Shown one piece after another: positions 48,960-62,274 of a DNA stretch of 64,000 nucleotides; the stretch's first letter is position 1, and each line of letters opens with the position of its first letter. The stretch is from Mytilus galloprovincialis (Eukaryota > Mollusca > Bivalvia > Mytilida > Mytilidae). Made by a program: the position numbers and the translations under genes. The notes under the pieces were generated by a model, which saw only the letters and a list, made by a program, of their open reading frames with translations, made no database searches and was not told the DNA's origin. The stretch lies in assembly GCF_965363235.1 (NCBI RefSeq), contig NC_134846.1:33428218-33492217 (forward strand). The letters run 5' to 3'.

Positions 48960-49975
48960 CTTAAGATGGGGTCACACATTCACGATTTATACTTCCGTTC
49001 TTCATAGGACCATTCCCGATTAAAATTTGTCAACAGTCTGATCAAGATCTTGTGAATCGTGGATGGAAATTCTAACTTTAATAAAAATTTGTAAAACAAT
49101 TAATTTAATCACGACAACAATCAGATATTGATCAGGAAGCGGCAATATTCAAACGTTTCAAAGCGAATTTATCCCGATAATCCCGTTCTCAATCTGCTTC
49201 TAATCCAATTTGTATCTTTCACCTGGTAAAATTCGACCGAGTCTGTCACGACTGCATCCCGATTCTTCCGAATGTAATCCGACAGAGATCAGACAGTGAC
49301 CAGACAGTGAACCGACGCTCACGGAAGTTATCCGTTCAAACAATGTCGGTATACTCGGGATGATAAGGTACTGTCGGAACGTAATCCTATCATGGTCCGC
49401 TCTATCGCATTGCAAACGGCTTTGTCTGGTCTCAGTCGTATTGAATTCTGTAATTGTCGGGACTATGATGTGGGTATCATTGACGAATTTCGTATTAATA
49501 ACGGGACTGTTCCGGAACGGTTTCGGCAAAAACGCTTCGCCATCGACAAGATCTGGATGCAATCTGGACTCAATCGGCAGAAAAACAGCAATGACAAATT
49601 TCTCCATATCATTCCCGTTCCATATGACACCGTCCAGAATACAAAGAACATTGTTAGGATTTTGATCCGATACAGCAGAATCTGTCACGACATAGGCACG
49701 ATCGTAATCCGACTAGACAAACTTGGGTGAGTTTCCCGAATGTTACGGGACGAACCTAACTGTCGGGGTGCTTTGCCGAACTATTTGGACCCTTCCCGAC
49801 ACGTAGGAATCTGTTACGAACTTAAACGACTGCGTTCAGACAATGATAGGACATTCCAGATAATTGAGGATAGTAATCCGACTGTTTCACTTTTCGTATC
49901 GTATCGCTGTCTGATCGCAAACGGGAACAATAATTGGCAATGTGGTCATGTGAACTCCGCTTAACTAACAATACG
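48960..49975. repeat. Less AT-rich island with CCGA/TCGG motifs, probable non-autonomous element
   Basis: Composition changes sharply from the AT-rich surroundings. ATCCGAC, CCCGATT, GTCGGAA and similar motifs recur on both strands. The left edge reads GGGGTCACACATTCACG and the right edge carries a loosely matching complement (TGTGGTCATGTGAACTC). Overlapping open frames on both strands here (for example 49200-49688 minus) have no recognisable product and likely reflect the lower AT content. Confidence 0.4.
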
Positions 49976-51269
49976 CATGGTGTCCTCTCAATAAATAATT
50001 CAAAGTCAAGTGATTCTGTTGGCACATCTTTCTCGAAATTAACAAAAAATGATATATCATATACAGCTAGTTTATTTCATATAATGACTTACATTTGTTT
50101 TATCCTATGGTGTTGAAATCACAATTTTACGACAAAAGAGATGATTTCCATTTAGCCACATTAAAGAAACACCTTGATATAAAGTATGCATATCTCGATC
50201 GAAACGCGTAGGCTTCATTTTCATTCGAATAAATATACGGCTGCCTTACGATATATTTGACAGTTATTGAATATATGTTTCACACAACGGATATATTCAG
50301 TTTCATCCTTCTTTCCTCCGAATGTGACCTACTCCAGGATATGTATCTGTGTGTTTTGAACTAACATGAGCAATAAATAACGGATTCGACATGTAGAGAA
50401 CATGAAATTACTACCGGTTGTTGATGGCATTTATATTGATCAGTGCCTAGTAAGGTGTTTTGTCTACTGTTGTTTGTCAAGTGATGTTGTTTGCAATAGC
50501 GTTGTCAGTTTTTTTTTACTTATTAGTTTGAATGTCCTTAAAGTTTCTATTATCTCTATTTTACATTTATCTGTGTTTATTTGGATATACTTCTTAAAAC
50601 TATGATATAGTGAGAGACATCATAAATTGATCACCAAGACAACACCTATAAATAATTCAGAACTTACCTTCTGATTCTTTTTAGAATCATTTCAAAACAG
50701 CGTGGACAAGATCATTTCTTGACTGGGTCAGATTAGGTGAAAGTTAGTCTGTAACGCCCGCTTGTCATATCATATGTGTTAAAACATTTACACTGTGTGG
50801 GTATCTAGAAATTCTAAATGTCTAAATAAAATAATACGAACATCTAGCAGAGGACTAAACCTTTTGTGTTGAATTAAATGTTGACAACTTTTTTTTTAAA
50901 AATCGCTTGCACCTGCATGTACTTTACTCTTTTATTCTATTTGAATCCGTACTTAAAGGCCTCTAACAAACTGATTCACTGTCATTGATAGCCGATGACA
51001 AACAAGTTAAAGGTAAATGATTCAGTATTATTGCCAACATAAGTGGTGTGGTTGTCCACGCTGTTATGAAAATGATTCTATCAGCTAATGCACTCTAATA
51101 ACGATCACTAACAATTTCACACAGAAAACACTTATAACAAATTCGGCAGTTGATTCTTTATAACAATTATTGTCATTAAAAATGAATATTCATTATAATG
51201 AAGAAAAATGTTATAAAATTTCATGTTTGAAGAACTACTTAGCCTAACTAGAGTTATACTAGTTGATTG

Positions 51270-52283
51270 CTAACCAACGTCGACTTACACCAGTGAGGTT
51301 AAAAAGTAGCAAATCAATTAGGACAAGAACAAATAATCAGAAACAACCTGAGTGTTTAATATTAGAAAAAAAACATCAATTAAAACAAGCTAGCTGGGTG
51401 CATTGACACAGTAAGAGTTCTAAGTTATTAATTCATTATCTACATAACGTAACCATCGGTGTATTTCCCTTGTTCCGTTGATTGATACCGTATGATGATG
51501 TCAGTTTTTCTGAACTTCGCCTTCTTGAATTATCTGTGATTCAAAATTTTGCATCGCTAAATTTTACAATAATATTTATATAAATTGCATGCCGATTTAA
51601 TCAAATCTTAATATAATGCCAGCGTTAGATGATATATTAAAAATTCAGGTAAACTGGTTATACACTAATGTGATGTGTTATTTGACGATATTCTTGTTTG
51701 AACCGTTTAATAGTCTATATTTTGAGATGAACGGACGATGGCATTGTTCATTAATTCGTAAGTTAGATTGGCACTCTGACGTCATCGTTAGTTAAACATC
51801 AGCAAATGACTATCACATTAAATTGTTTCACGCATCAAACTGGTATTAAGGAAGAGGAGGAGGAGATGGAGGAGAAGGGGAGATGATCTTTTTTTTTATC
51901 TGAGAGTTGGAATGAGTTCAAGACATAAAAATCAATGTAACTGATTTTATTGAATTTCATTTTAAATAATGATCATAACTTGATAAAACGTCACATCAAC
52001 AGCAAATGATTCAAAGAGCATCATCTTATGACAATGCTAAATGTTTATTTACTACTTTATGTATGTGAAGGTTACCTATTTTTTTCCATTATTTAACATA
52101 TCATCTTCCTTGTTTTTGTCTTGATAAATGTATATTTAAAACATACACGTATTCTTTAATTGAATTTTTGGTACACCTTTGATATTTAGATAAAGCGTAT
52201 TTGTATGACTGTGAATATTGATTTGAAACACGGAAATATACCTTGAATATTGTCCCATTGACCGTAAAACTTCCTTTAAAAAG
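51270..52283 (+). promoter_or_regulatory. Gene C 5' flank
   Basis: Aligns in blocks with the gene B 5' flank, including the last 150 bases before the ATG with the conserved TATTTAAAAC. It marks the left side of the second copy of the duplicated segment. Confidence 0.5.
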
Positions 52284-52362
52284 ATGGATTCAAATTTGAA
52301 TGTTATATTATCATTTCTACATTTATTTGTGTATGTTTGTTCAATGGAGCAAAATCATACGG
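52284..52362 (+). CDS. Gene C exon 1: signal peptide
   Basis: ATG in AAAAAGATGG context, hydrophobic core LNVILSFLHLFVYVCS, donor GGTAAGT in phase 1. It is four codons longer than gene B exon 1 before the splice site. Confidence 0.83.
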
Positions 52363-54886
52363 GTAAGTTCTTCTAAAACTTTTTAAATGTTTTGTATATG
52401 TAAAACTATTTAATTATTCCTTTATACGATATTTGAAGCTGTGTAGCTATATTTTAATATCAAACTCAATTTATACAATTATACATTAATTTTGTAAAAT
52501 CTGTACGTGTTGTGCTAATTTAGTTTATATACATGTATTATTGTCAAATTATGGAACATCATTTATTATACGTTTTCTTAATTTTTTGTATGAAAATTAT
52601 ATTTCATTATCAATCTTAAAATTTCTGGTAATGGTATATGTTTCCGTTTTTTGTAGTCGATCACACATTTGAGATACCACAAAATTGATTTCAACATTGT
52701 TCAATTGCATATTGATAAAATGATGTACTTCTTTTAACTGTATACTCTCTTCATGATTTTATTGAATATTTCTTTTTTTTTTAAGTTTTTTTTTCATTTT
52801 TAAATTTTATCATGTGTTATTGGTTTTTTTTTCAAGGAGTTGATGTTTTATAGCTTAATTTTGTCAGATTATCGTTGCTTAATTGTGATTCTAGATGTCA
52901 ATAAAAAGATATGGAATATTGAAAATATGAGATTGTACATGTCACTGGAATGTGTTTTCCCCTATATTAGAAACTAGAGACAGATGAAGCATTTTATTAT
53001 AGTTGGCACTGATACCTCAGTTTATACAAATTCCAATTAATAAGCCATATAAACATGCTAAAGGAGTTCAACCGATATAGTCCAAAAGCAAATAGAAGAA
53101 AGGCAACACAAACTTTTGTAAAATGTCTTGAAATTTTTTAGAGCGATTATGCTCATTATCATAATGATAATTCAGAAATAATCCATTTGAAATCCTTAAA
53201 ACCTAATCAATTTTCACCTCTAGCTGTATCATATATATGGTACTAGGTAGATATCCAGTGCACGTTGATACTTAATTAAAGACAGAACCATACAGTCAGG
53301 ATTCTACTTTGTCTTACGCCAGTTCATTTTCACAATCGTAGAAATGGTAGCCATTGTAGGGATGACGCGCTGCCAATTTTGCTCTCGGAAACCGATAAAT
53401 TTATCTACATTGCACCATTTCGATCCTTATATGTCAGTTGTATTTTAAAAGACAAATGTATCAACTAGCTAATGAGCATCAGTTAATGATCTTGTCTGCA
53501 TTGATTCAACTTAAAACTATTGTCTGATCGGTTGTCAGGTGGGATTTTCGAAAATACATAAACATTTAAAAAAATTCTAATTAAATATTTCGTGGAAGGG
53601 CAGACTAGATTTTCGTAGTGGTTGAAGACTATAAACCCTGGTTATCACACACACAAAAAATTTAATTTTTCGAAGATATGCATTTTCATCATCCAACTTG
53701 AAAGACTGTCGTCAAGAACTTTCAGTAAAAAAAAATAGCTATTCGAACACACCTAATCTGTTTTTGTGATTCGTTAGATAGGAATTCCACTTGACCCATA
53801 TATTTTACCTTTTAGTACCGTGATTTTTTTTTATGTTATAAAGTCAACCTGTAGCTTTGATATATAAAAATTATAGAATCTGAAGCGAAACGATGTATGA
53901 AATATTCTTGCTTTGTACGATACCAAGACAAAATATTCAACTCAAACACGCCCTAACATAAAAAGGTGCACTCGATTCTCTCTTTTCGATACAATTGTTA
54001 CCCATTTTTTGGAATTTTTTCTTGAGTCACATAATGGAAGGGCAGACACGAAAATTACTAAACTGATAGATTGATATGTTTTCCGTCCGTGGTAAAAAAA
54101 AAATTAAATCGGAGGTTATGCATTTTCTACATCCAATTTGAAAGATACCCATGTCGTCGACTTGATATCTAATTGTTTTGCTTAACTATGTACTAGATAA
54201 ATTGAAAACTAATGCAAATGGTGTTTTTAAAATGAAACACTTCGTAATTGAGAAGAAAATTGTAATTTTGTTTGCTTCTATTAGCTTTTAAATTTTTTGT
54301 CACTATGGTAAACATTTCAATAAGCATTTATAGCCTTCTCTAACAAAGAGCTTCGATTCATTTGTTCTATTTCAACCGGGTTTCCGACTGCATAATGCTG
54401 GAGATTGTAATCTGTTTTTTATGTTATCTTTTATCGCATATATACTGAATATCTTTTGATAAATAGAGGCGAAATCTACCGTAGAGACGATCAACCCCAA
54501 AAGTCAAAAATAATCTAACAGTGGTTGTTAAAGTAAGTGCAGAAGTGTCTTTCAATATGTTATATAAACAAAACAAAAAACACTCAGAAGAAAAAAATCA
54601 AGGATTAAAAAACAATCAGAATAAAAACTATTGTTCTCTTAAGGGAGAAGTGAAGGAACTTTTAATCAAATCAAATGCACTTGTTTTTTCATGGAAAAGT
54701 GATAGAACTTATTTATAAGGGAAAAGTGTGTATGAAATGTGGTTGATGATTTACCTGCATTTGTCTCATTAGCAAGCTAGTTAAAGCATCAAACAAAACG
54801 CAGAGAGACAGGTTAAAATGTACTAAGTCGTTATAACTGAAACAGACTACCCAAATGAATTTATATCTATTACATTACTTTTGTAG
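52363..54886. other. Gene C intron 1 with a 2.4-kb segment absent from gene B
   Basis: Both ends align with the 142-bp intron 1 of gene B (up to ATATTTGAAGCTGTGTA, and again from CCCAAATGAATTTAT). The middle, about 52444-54850, has no counterpart there. No terminal inverted repeats, target duplication or coding frame could be identified in it. Confidence 0.6.
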
Positions 54887-55147
54887 GTTTTTCAGAAGAA
54901 ACCTTTGTAAGCAACTCAAGTAAAATTAGCTGTGCAGGCAATACAAAAATTACAATAGTCGATCTAAATGTGGAACAATATCCGACAACATGCTCAGAAT
55001 ATAAGCACTGTAATCTGACAGAAGAAGAGACAAATGCCATTAAAAAGCGTTGTAATAAAAAACCATCTTGCACTATCTCAAAGATTATTCCAGAGTCATG
55101 CCTGTTCAATAATTATGGACACGTGTCTGTTTCTTATTCATGCACAA
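54887..55147 (+). CDS. Gene C exon 2: SUEL-type lectin domain
   Basis: A 261-nt exon after TTTTGTAG. Cysteine positions match gene B exon 2, with ITIVDLNVEQYPTTC and CLFNNYGHVSVSYSC. The donor is AAGTAAAT as in B. Confidence 0.82.
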
Positions 55148-55557
55148 GTAAATATTGTAATATATTAATTAAGATTCGGCCAATAAAGAAATCAAACAAA
55201 ATTAGATGCAAAGAAAACCTCAGTGTTCAATTTTGTTTAAATAAGCTTTAAAATTGAGTGATAGATATAATTTAGTCTGGTCAATTGTAAAAAGTACACT
55301 CGAATCAAAAATATAAGCATAGGTGTGCACCACATTTAGAGTGTTAATATTATACGTGTATATTTATTTGTCAGCCTTTTAACTGATTTTTCAAATGCAT
55401 GTTTAATGTAAGTGCGCATTACATTGATCATGAGATCATAATTTGCAAAGTCAAGATACAAGATATGGAAAAAAAGAATGCTTAATATATGTAAATGTAG
55501 TTATTTTTTTACATGTTTAACTACATGTTATGGAATTATATTTTAAATCTCTTACAG
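55148..55557. other. Gene C intron 2
   Basis: AT-rich, aligned over most of its length with gene B intron 2. Nothing else seen. Confidence 0.65.
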
Positions 55558-55698
55558 GAACTGTTAACGGTAGTTGTACTTTCGAAGATGATCTGTGCGG
55601 TTGGTCGGTCATTTGTAATGGAACTTACCAGTGGATACGCGGACGCAGAAAATCTCCTGGAAACTCTACAGGACCAGAAAGAAATACAACTGCGTCTG
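55558..55698 (+). CDS. Gene C exon 3: MAM domain 1, N-terminal part
   Basis: A 141-nt exon with CTFEDDLCGW and YQWIRG, and acceptor CTCTTACAG as in gene B exon 3. Confidence 0.88.
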
Positions 55699-57407
55699 GT
55701 AAATAGCAATTTAATAAAATGTACCACTACATGAATTATAATCATATTTTTTTTTTTATTTCATGAGTTTGATCAGTTTTTTAAAACTATGTTAACGTGA
55801 AAAATTCGAAGTTTTCAAGACAAATAATAGTAATCTAGGGTTGATTCGAGAATAGATATAATGACAGTGTATGTACAATTTATATTTGTTATCAATATGA
55901 TACGTTTCATTTAATTTAATCCAATAAGACATTGCATCGTGTTTAAGAATTTACTTGAACAATAAAAACAGAATTACACCACCATCGATAAAGAAGTGTT
56001 AGCATTCAAAACTAATAAGTTGATATCAATTGACAACGCGTACGCCGCGGAAGAAAAAAACACTACAGAATAGTAATAACAACATAAGTTCACAATAAAC
56101 TAAGATAGAAGACTAACGAGAGGCCCTGCCTGATTATTACTTTGTAGAATTGAAAAGATACCAATTTTGAAGTTTAAATCAACTCTTCTGTCCAAGTGTT
56201 TTATTCTCAACCGACCGTGATTGTCAATTTCTAGATTAAAGAGAAGATATGAATCAGACTTAACTGTTGCTTTTTTATTACAAAGCGTGAAATGCTTTTT
56301 TGTTTTGTCATTGAATTTTATCATTTGATAAGAGACTTTCTGTTGTGAACTTTCCTTGGAGTTCAGTATTTTTGTAATTTTACTTTTTTTATTCAACATA
56401 GTCACCTTGAATACATCATATATAAAGCGGAACTTAAAGTTAAGGATGATCCTACATTATTCTCTACATAATATCATGTATAGTTTACACGTACCCAAAC
56501 AAAATCAATTGATGGTATTAGGTGGAAGGGTTGGTAGATTGAATGATTGGTGTTTGCTCTAAAAATGCATAAAAAGCACAAAAAGGCTATATTGCGGCGA
56601 TAAGGGTTCACAGATTCTGCCCCTATAGTTGTATCCCTCGTATTACTTATGGTTGGAACAGTAATAAGTCTGATCTAGTCACAATGTAAGAAAAAAAATA
56701 CGATATTATATTTCCGTAAAGGAAATCTTTGTGCCAACTGTAGCAGAAATATTCATTATAGCCATGTAACTCATGATAACGTCCGTAAAAAAAATCCCTC
56801 GACATTCAGTAAAGTATTATTTAAAATATCATATACGTATTTAGACGTTCACTTGCAATTATACACAGTTCAAATGATACAGGGGAAACTTTAAAACCTT
56901 CTTGTAGGTTGAATTTCTGTAAATATCGACAATAGAATTTTCCATATGAGCTCCTTTTACTGCTAAAACTGTACCCCTTTTACTATGAAGTTTTGAAAAA
57001 TATTATATCCTAGGATATAAAGTTCATATGCACTACTTTTTTTTCAAAGATCAAATTATGCCCTGTGCGGCATATTTTCAACGTTTATATGCCCCGAACT
57101 TCCAAGAGTTTAAACTAACACTAAATGTATTACTAACCCCTACCTTGACTGAAGGGTTAACACAGATTTCAATATAAACAGTATGCACATGGATATTGAC
57201 TGGTAAAATTCCCAAGTTAAGGCTCCATGAGATCAAACATAGAGTTCTTCACTGGGAACCAGTACGTAAACAAAATTAATTATCTATGAATTTTCTATAT
57301 CTACCCAAAGCAGGCGTGGTTTGAGAAACAGCTGTATTTACAAAGTACAACCTGTAGTATGTTTACTTTTGCATCCCTATCATTGTATACTAACAAATAT
57401 TTAGTAG
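55699..57407. other. Gene C intron 3
   Basis: Aligned with gene B intron 3 but without the R1 insertion. It contains the shared R4-like repeat at about 56285-56400. Confidence 0.65.
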
Positions 57408-57755
57408 GTGATGGATACTATGTATACACTATGTCCACAAATGGATCGCAACCAAATGAGGAAACTGATTTGCTGTCTGGTTTGATTATACCGAATCCAA
57501 AGCAGTGTTTGACGTTCTGGTATCACATGTATGGGGAACACATCAACACATTGAAAGTATTTATGCTGAATGATAATCGTACTGTTGAACTGTGGAGAGA
57601 ATCAGCCAATCAAGGAAACAAATGGTATTTCCAGTCACTGTCGTTGAATGATACAGGGCCATATCGAATTATGTTTAAAGCCATTCGTGGAAACGGAAGT
57701 AAAAGTGAAATCTCTATTGAAGATATCTTCATCACCAACACCGATTGTAAGAAAG
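57408..57755 (+). CDS. Gene C exon 4: MAM domain 1, C-terminal part
   Basis: A 348-nt exon with GDGYYVYTMS, KQCLTFWYHMYG, IMFKAIRGNG and ISIEDIFIT. The usual DD before the final strand is ED here. Confidence 0.88.
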
Positions 57756-58555
57756 GTATGACACGTAATTATCTTTTAAAACAAACATAAACTTTCATTT
57801 ATTTTGTCAATACGACATTCCGGCAAACTGATCACTAGTTCTTCATTTCTATTTTCATGTTTCATAGTTCAATTGTAACAAAATATGTTGATTAAATTCC
57901 CAAATGTGAAACAAACTTGCAGTGTTTGGTTCCATCTTTATGGAGTAAAGTATTGTGGATTATTTCTTTGAGACGGGTAATACTTTTTCATGTGGAAGAG
58001 GGAGGTAAAAGGTTTACATAGTCGATGGATTGGTGAAATTGATTTCAGATAATGAACAAGACTTTAAATTTATCAGAGTTTTTTTAGTTCTAAAGGAATT
58101 CACATATGGTTAATGCTATTAGGTGAGTAAACAGAGTCGCAGTTTTTTATATAACCCGTCTATGTAGACAAAATATTGACTTATTTCACGGACAATTCCA
58201 TAGTAGAATATGAAGATGATCTGGCAAAGTACAGTTGATTGTACAGAATTTCGTAAAGTTAAGTTGATCTCTTGCATCACTGAAGAGACATTTGATTTGG
58301 TGTGCTAGTAATACATTTTCGAAATCATTTTAGATTTAGAAATGTTTCACTGTTATGCATACCTCTGATTCCTTTTCCCCAGAATGGCTTTACGTTTTGT
58401 TCTGTTCAAAATACCGGCTCTCAAATGTCTGTATACGTTGTTCGATTTTCATATTTGTTTACCTCTAGCTTTACTGACGAAACATAAATCTGCACCTAGA
58501 ACTGTACAATTGTTACCGTTAATGTTGTAACTTCCCTATGATCATGTTGTTATAG
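57756..58555. other. Gene C intron 4
   Basis: AT-rich. Partly aligned with gene B intron 4. No feature supported. Confidence 0.6.
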
Positions 58556-58696
58556 TTTCTGCCATTGATTGCAACTTTGAAAAGGGAACTTGCAATTGGA
58601 ATGTAGAGCAGAAATCTGACTATATGTGGACTGTTATTTCTGGCGAAACTCATTTCAATGATACAGGACCTGTAGTTGATCATCCATACGGAATTT
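58556..58696 (+). CDS. Gene C exon 5: MAM domain 2, N-terminal part
   Basis: A 141-nt exon with IDCNFEKGTCNW and YMWTVISG. The acceptor GTTATAG and donor TGTAAGT match B. Confidence 0.88.
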
Positions 58697-59375
58697 GTAA
58701 GTTGCTTATAAGATTTACTTATATTATATAATAATTAAGATAACAATATGATCCTTCCGGAACTGTCTTCATTTGCCTGAACATGAACGCTAGAATACAA
58801 AAATTTAAAACCCTGACATTAATTCATCAATAGCCGACATTCAGATTTACCTGGATGGACATAAATGAATAGGTACGTCAAACTAACGTAAACATTTTAA
58901 AGTGAGTTGTGTTGTATATCTGTGGTGTATGTTTACAAGTTTGATTGCTTAGAACCAATTCATGTCATGTCAATTAATTGTGTGTTTTAGGTTACTCATC
59001 CATTTGTGTTATAAAAAGGGGCGACAGATACCAAAGAGACATTCAAATTCATTTATCGAAAATCATTTCAGTACTATAGCGCTGACATCAGAGGTACTGT
59101 ACCCTCGTAGACTAAACGCTAGAAAATGGTGTAAATCATGCAGATTTAATATGTTTGAAATACTTTTCTCAGTAATTTTTAATAGATAATAAAACCAAAA
59201 CCATTGTAGTCAGTTTATAAACATTACACTGTACAGTGGTGGTTACCCTTAGGATAAAGCCTCTCAGGGAACTCCTTCCTTTGTCACGCCACTGTTGTTA
59301 ATAAACATACACTGAAATATCAGGTTTTTAATTGTTTCTTTTTAAATTGCTAAATCAAGTTGTTTTATCCAACAG
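58697..59375. other. Gene C intron 5
   Basis: Contains a partial R3 repeat at about 59015-59065, matching the position of the one in gene B intron 5. Confidence 0.6.
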
Positions 59376-59723
59376 ATGATGGAAATTACATCTACCTCAA
59401 CGCTTCAAACATCGAACCATGGCGGAAATCAAATTTTACAAGTGTGACTGTGTTTTCGGAAGGTGATGCCTGTTTTACTTTCTGGTTTCGTATGTATGGA
59501 AGCGAAAATGGAACGTTAAATGTTTACCTTGTATCGGAGAATTTGACAGAAAAGCTGTGGTCAAGATCAGGAAATGAACCAGACTTATGGCAGTTAGCAT
59601 TCGTTGATATTTCAATGTTAGATCCTCACAACATAACGTTAGAAGGGGTTCGAGGTTCAACGAAAAGAAGTGATATAGCAGTAGATGACATTTCACTGCT
59701 GCCCGGATCGTGTAATAGAAGAG
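59376..59723 (+). CDS. Gene C exon 6: MAM domain 2, C-terminal part
   Basis: A 348-nt exon with DGNYIYLNAS, GDACFTFWFRMYG, ITLEGVRGST and IAVDDISLLPG. Confidence 0.88.
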
Positions 59724-60335
59724 GTATTTTTACTTTATATATTTTTAAGTTTGGTTACGGTCACACTCGTGAAATTGGTTAGATTATAACTGTTAATTTC
59801 GACGTTTTTACATAATGTTGTGAATCCAGTTTTGAAACAAATTTCAAGAAAAAAGAAAAAAACAAAGTATTTAAAAAGAAAGATTTTCTCCATGTCTATA
59901 TTTTGACATTAAACGGTTTTTACCGAGTGTCAAAACATTTCACAACCCAGACAAAATGGTGCTACCGTATGCGCAAAACAATGATATTTATCAAAAGATG
60001 TTTGTATATCATCTTTTTGGGGTATTGTTTGTTTAAAGTTGACCATGTGATGTGTATAAAAGTGTGAATTCCGATAAAAAGCTTGATTATTATCATCTAT
60101 TTTGGTACTAAGATACATATTTTTATGGAATCGATTGTTTGCTTTTTTTTATTTTTTGTATTGTACATAATGAAATTTACAATTGAAAGAAATCTTTTAC
60201 ATGTTTTACTTTGTTATAACTTAGTAACTACAAATGTATATAGCTATATTTGACGCTGTTTGAGGTTTTGCATTGCCCAACTCTTCACTTTACTATCAAT
60301 GCTCTATTAAACTATCGAGAACATTTAACATTTAG
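59724..60335. other. Gene C intron 6
   Basis: AT-rich, aligned in blocks with gene B intron 6. Confidence 0.6.
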
Positions 60336-60470
60336 CTTTCTTCTTGGACTGTAACTTTGAAGTCGAATGTAGTTGGTTGGCAAGTTCTAACAATAGGACA
60401 TACATTTGGAAAACAAATACAAAAGGAGACAGTACAATTGGACCGATAACTGATCACACCTTTGGAACTG
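60336..60470 (+). CDS. Gene C exon 7: MAM domain 3, N-terminal part
   Basis: A 135-nt exon with LDCNFEVECSW and TYIWKTN, ending GGTAAGG in phase 1. It lacks one codon of the N-terminal motif relative to B. Confidence 0.86.
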
Positions 60471-62274
60471 GTAAGGGTTTACATTATAATTTTCAAACTA
60501 CATATCATAAGTTTTCATGTTTTTGTTGTTTGCTAATTTAAATCTCTTAAAGTTTTAAGTGAAGTGAAGACTTCCAATAATCTTTAGCGTTGGCTTTAAT
60601 CAACTGTATTTGAAACAAAGTTATGACGTAAATTGGTATTGATCCAATGAAACTCGTCCTGATTGGTATTTTGAATAATACATAAACCTATAAATATTTT
60701 AACAACCCTTATAAAGTCTGATTTCAAGAATATTCATAAATGATATGTATTCACAATGTATTCTCTCTAACGTCAACGTCAATGATCTGATGATGATGAT
60801 AGTTTACTGTATAGTTTTTGATATATCAAATTCTAAAATTACTCTTCATACAGAGAGGAAAGAGGTCAATCCCCTTATATTTATTGTCGACAGAGCATAA
60901 ATGTAAAAGTTGGGAAATTCGATAGGACTGCTATCAATACATTGAGATCACCATATGGCTTTTTCATTATCAACTCGAGACATCTTTTTGATGAATTATA
61001 TTTGGGGGTAAATACGGTCTTTATCATTGAAAAACCTATATAAATTTACTTTCTCAAATACCTAAAGTAGACGTTTTCATTTAACATGATACAGTGAACA
61101 TGTTTAGGGATATAATAAAGCATTTGCAACCGTAATTTACTGCGATGACTGGATATCATACTGTTAAGGGTCATATTGTTCACTTGGTCGTTAATTCATG
61201 CGAGTCATTAAATTTTATTTATCACTGCGTTAGATTTATTCAGTCCATTATCATGTTGTTCATCTTGTCAGAAGATTTAATTAGTCGTTTAAAATTGTCA
61301 TGGTATCGTTATATTTAATCGACCTCGTTGAGATTGATTCAATTTTAATCAGTTGAATAACCTAATTATAAGGTGGCTGTCAATGATTTGTTTCAACCAC
61401 CTGTGGTTAGAAGAGAAAAATATTTTCGCTTTGTTTTACCTCCTTCAACAACCATTGGCTACGGACGTTTATTCGTATACAAAAGTTAATCCTGTATCTA
61501 TGCTGAGTTTATTTACATTTAAAATGAGATTGTTTTTACATACATCAATAGTTGTATCCGCCCCTTATATCAACTAGGGACACAGGTTCAAGCACTACTA
61601 GAACTTTATAATACATCACTTTAAAATTGCACGACTCATCAGATTGGCATTACGCACGAAAAAATTACTTACATAAAAACAATCAATATCCCTGTAAAAG
61701 AACAACTCACAATTACTGAAAACTAGTAGCCAGTAAGAATTATTAAATAAATCATGTTAGCATAGACTTGATACACCAAGCTTATAAAGTTGCAGATGCC
61801 CTCGATTCCAAAATTAATTTTCTAGGATTGGTATTTCAACTATCAAGGGTCAGTGGATCTACCTTGTGCACTCCGGCTTCTTCACCAGTAAAAACTGACC
61901 ACCAAGAAATAGCAGTCTTGAATGTACCGTTAAACAGCAATCAACAAATTTATATAATATTCATATGTTTGTCCAGTGTCGAAGACATCATTTTGCCTAT
62001 CTAATGCCTGCTTATATTTCCTGTCATATTGTTAATATGTCATGAAAATCTGTTCCATATTTCCACGTGATTATATATAGATATACGTTTTAGGAAGATG
62101 TGGTATTATACATCTTATCGAAACTTACAATTACGCTTATTATTGTCGCTTTGTTCTTCATTACATATATAGGTACGGAGTGAGTAAACAAAGTCAGATG
62201 ATGTCAGTGAATTATTATTTTAATCTCAATTTTCATTCTATTTATTTCTTCTTTTTTATTTTTTGTTCCAAAAG
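60471..62274. other. Gene C intron 7, without the satellite
   Basis: A 1.8-kb intron. GACTGCTATCAATACAT at about 60930 and AAGCATTTGCAACCGT at about 61118 align with gene B at about 16080 and 34544, which brackets the empty site of the gene B insertion. Confidence 0.75.

Larger units (their letters stand above)
43230..51270. other. Intergenic region between genes B and C
   Basis: About 8 kb. It begins with the gene B 3' UTR. The region holds repeats R1, R2 and R4, a MITE, a decayed hammerhead copy and a less AT-rich island, each listed separately. No gene with splice or domain support was found. Confidence 0.6.

Noticed and set aside
49200..49688. 162-codon minus-strand open frame
   Set aside because: It sits in the less AT-rich island where stops are rarer, competing frames are open on the other strand, and no family is recognisable.
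54870..55109. Minus-strand open frame over gene C exon 2 (and its equivalent at 8688-8927)
   Set aside because: It is antisense to the lectin exon. Its conservation follows from the coding strand.
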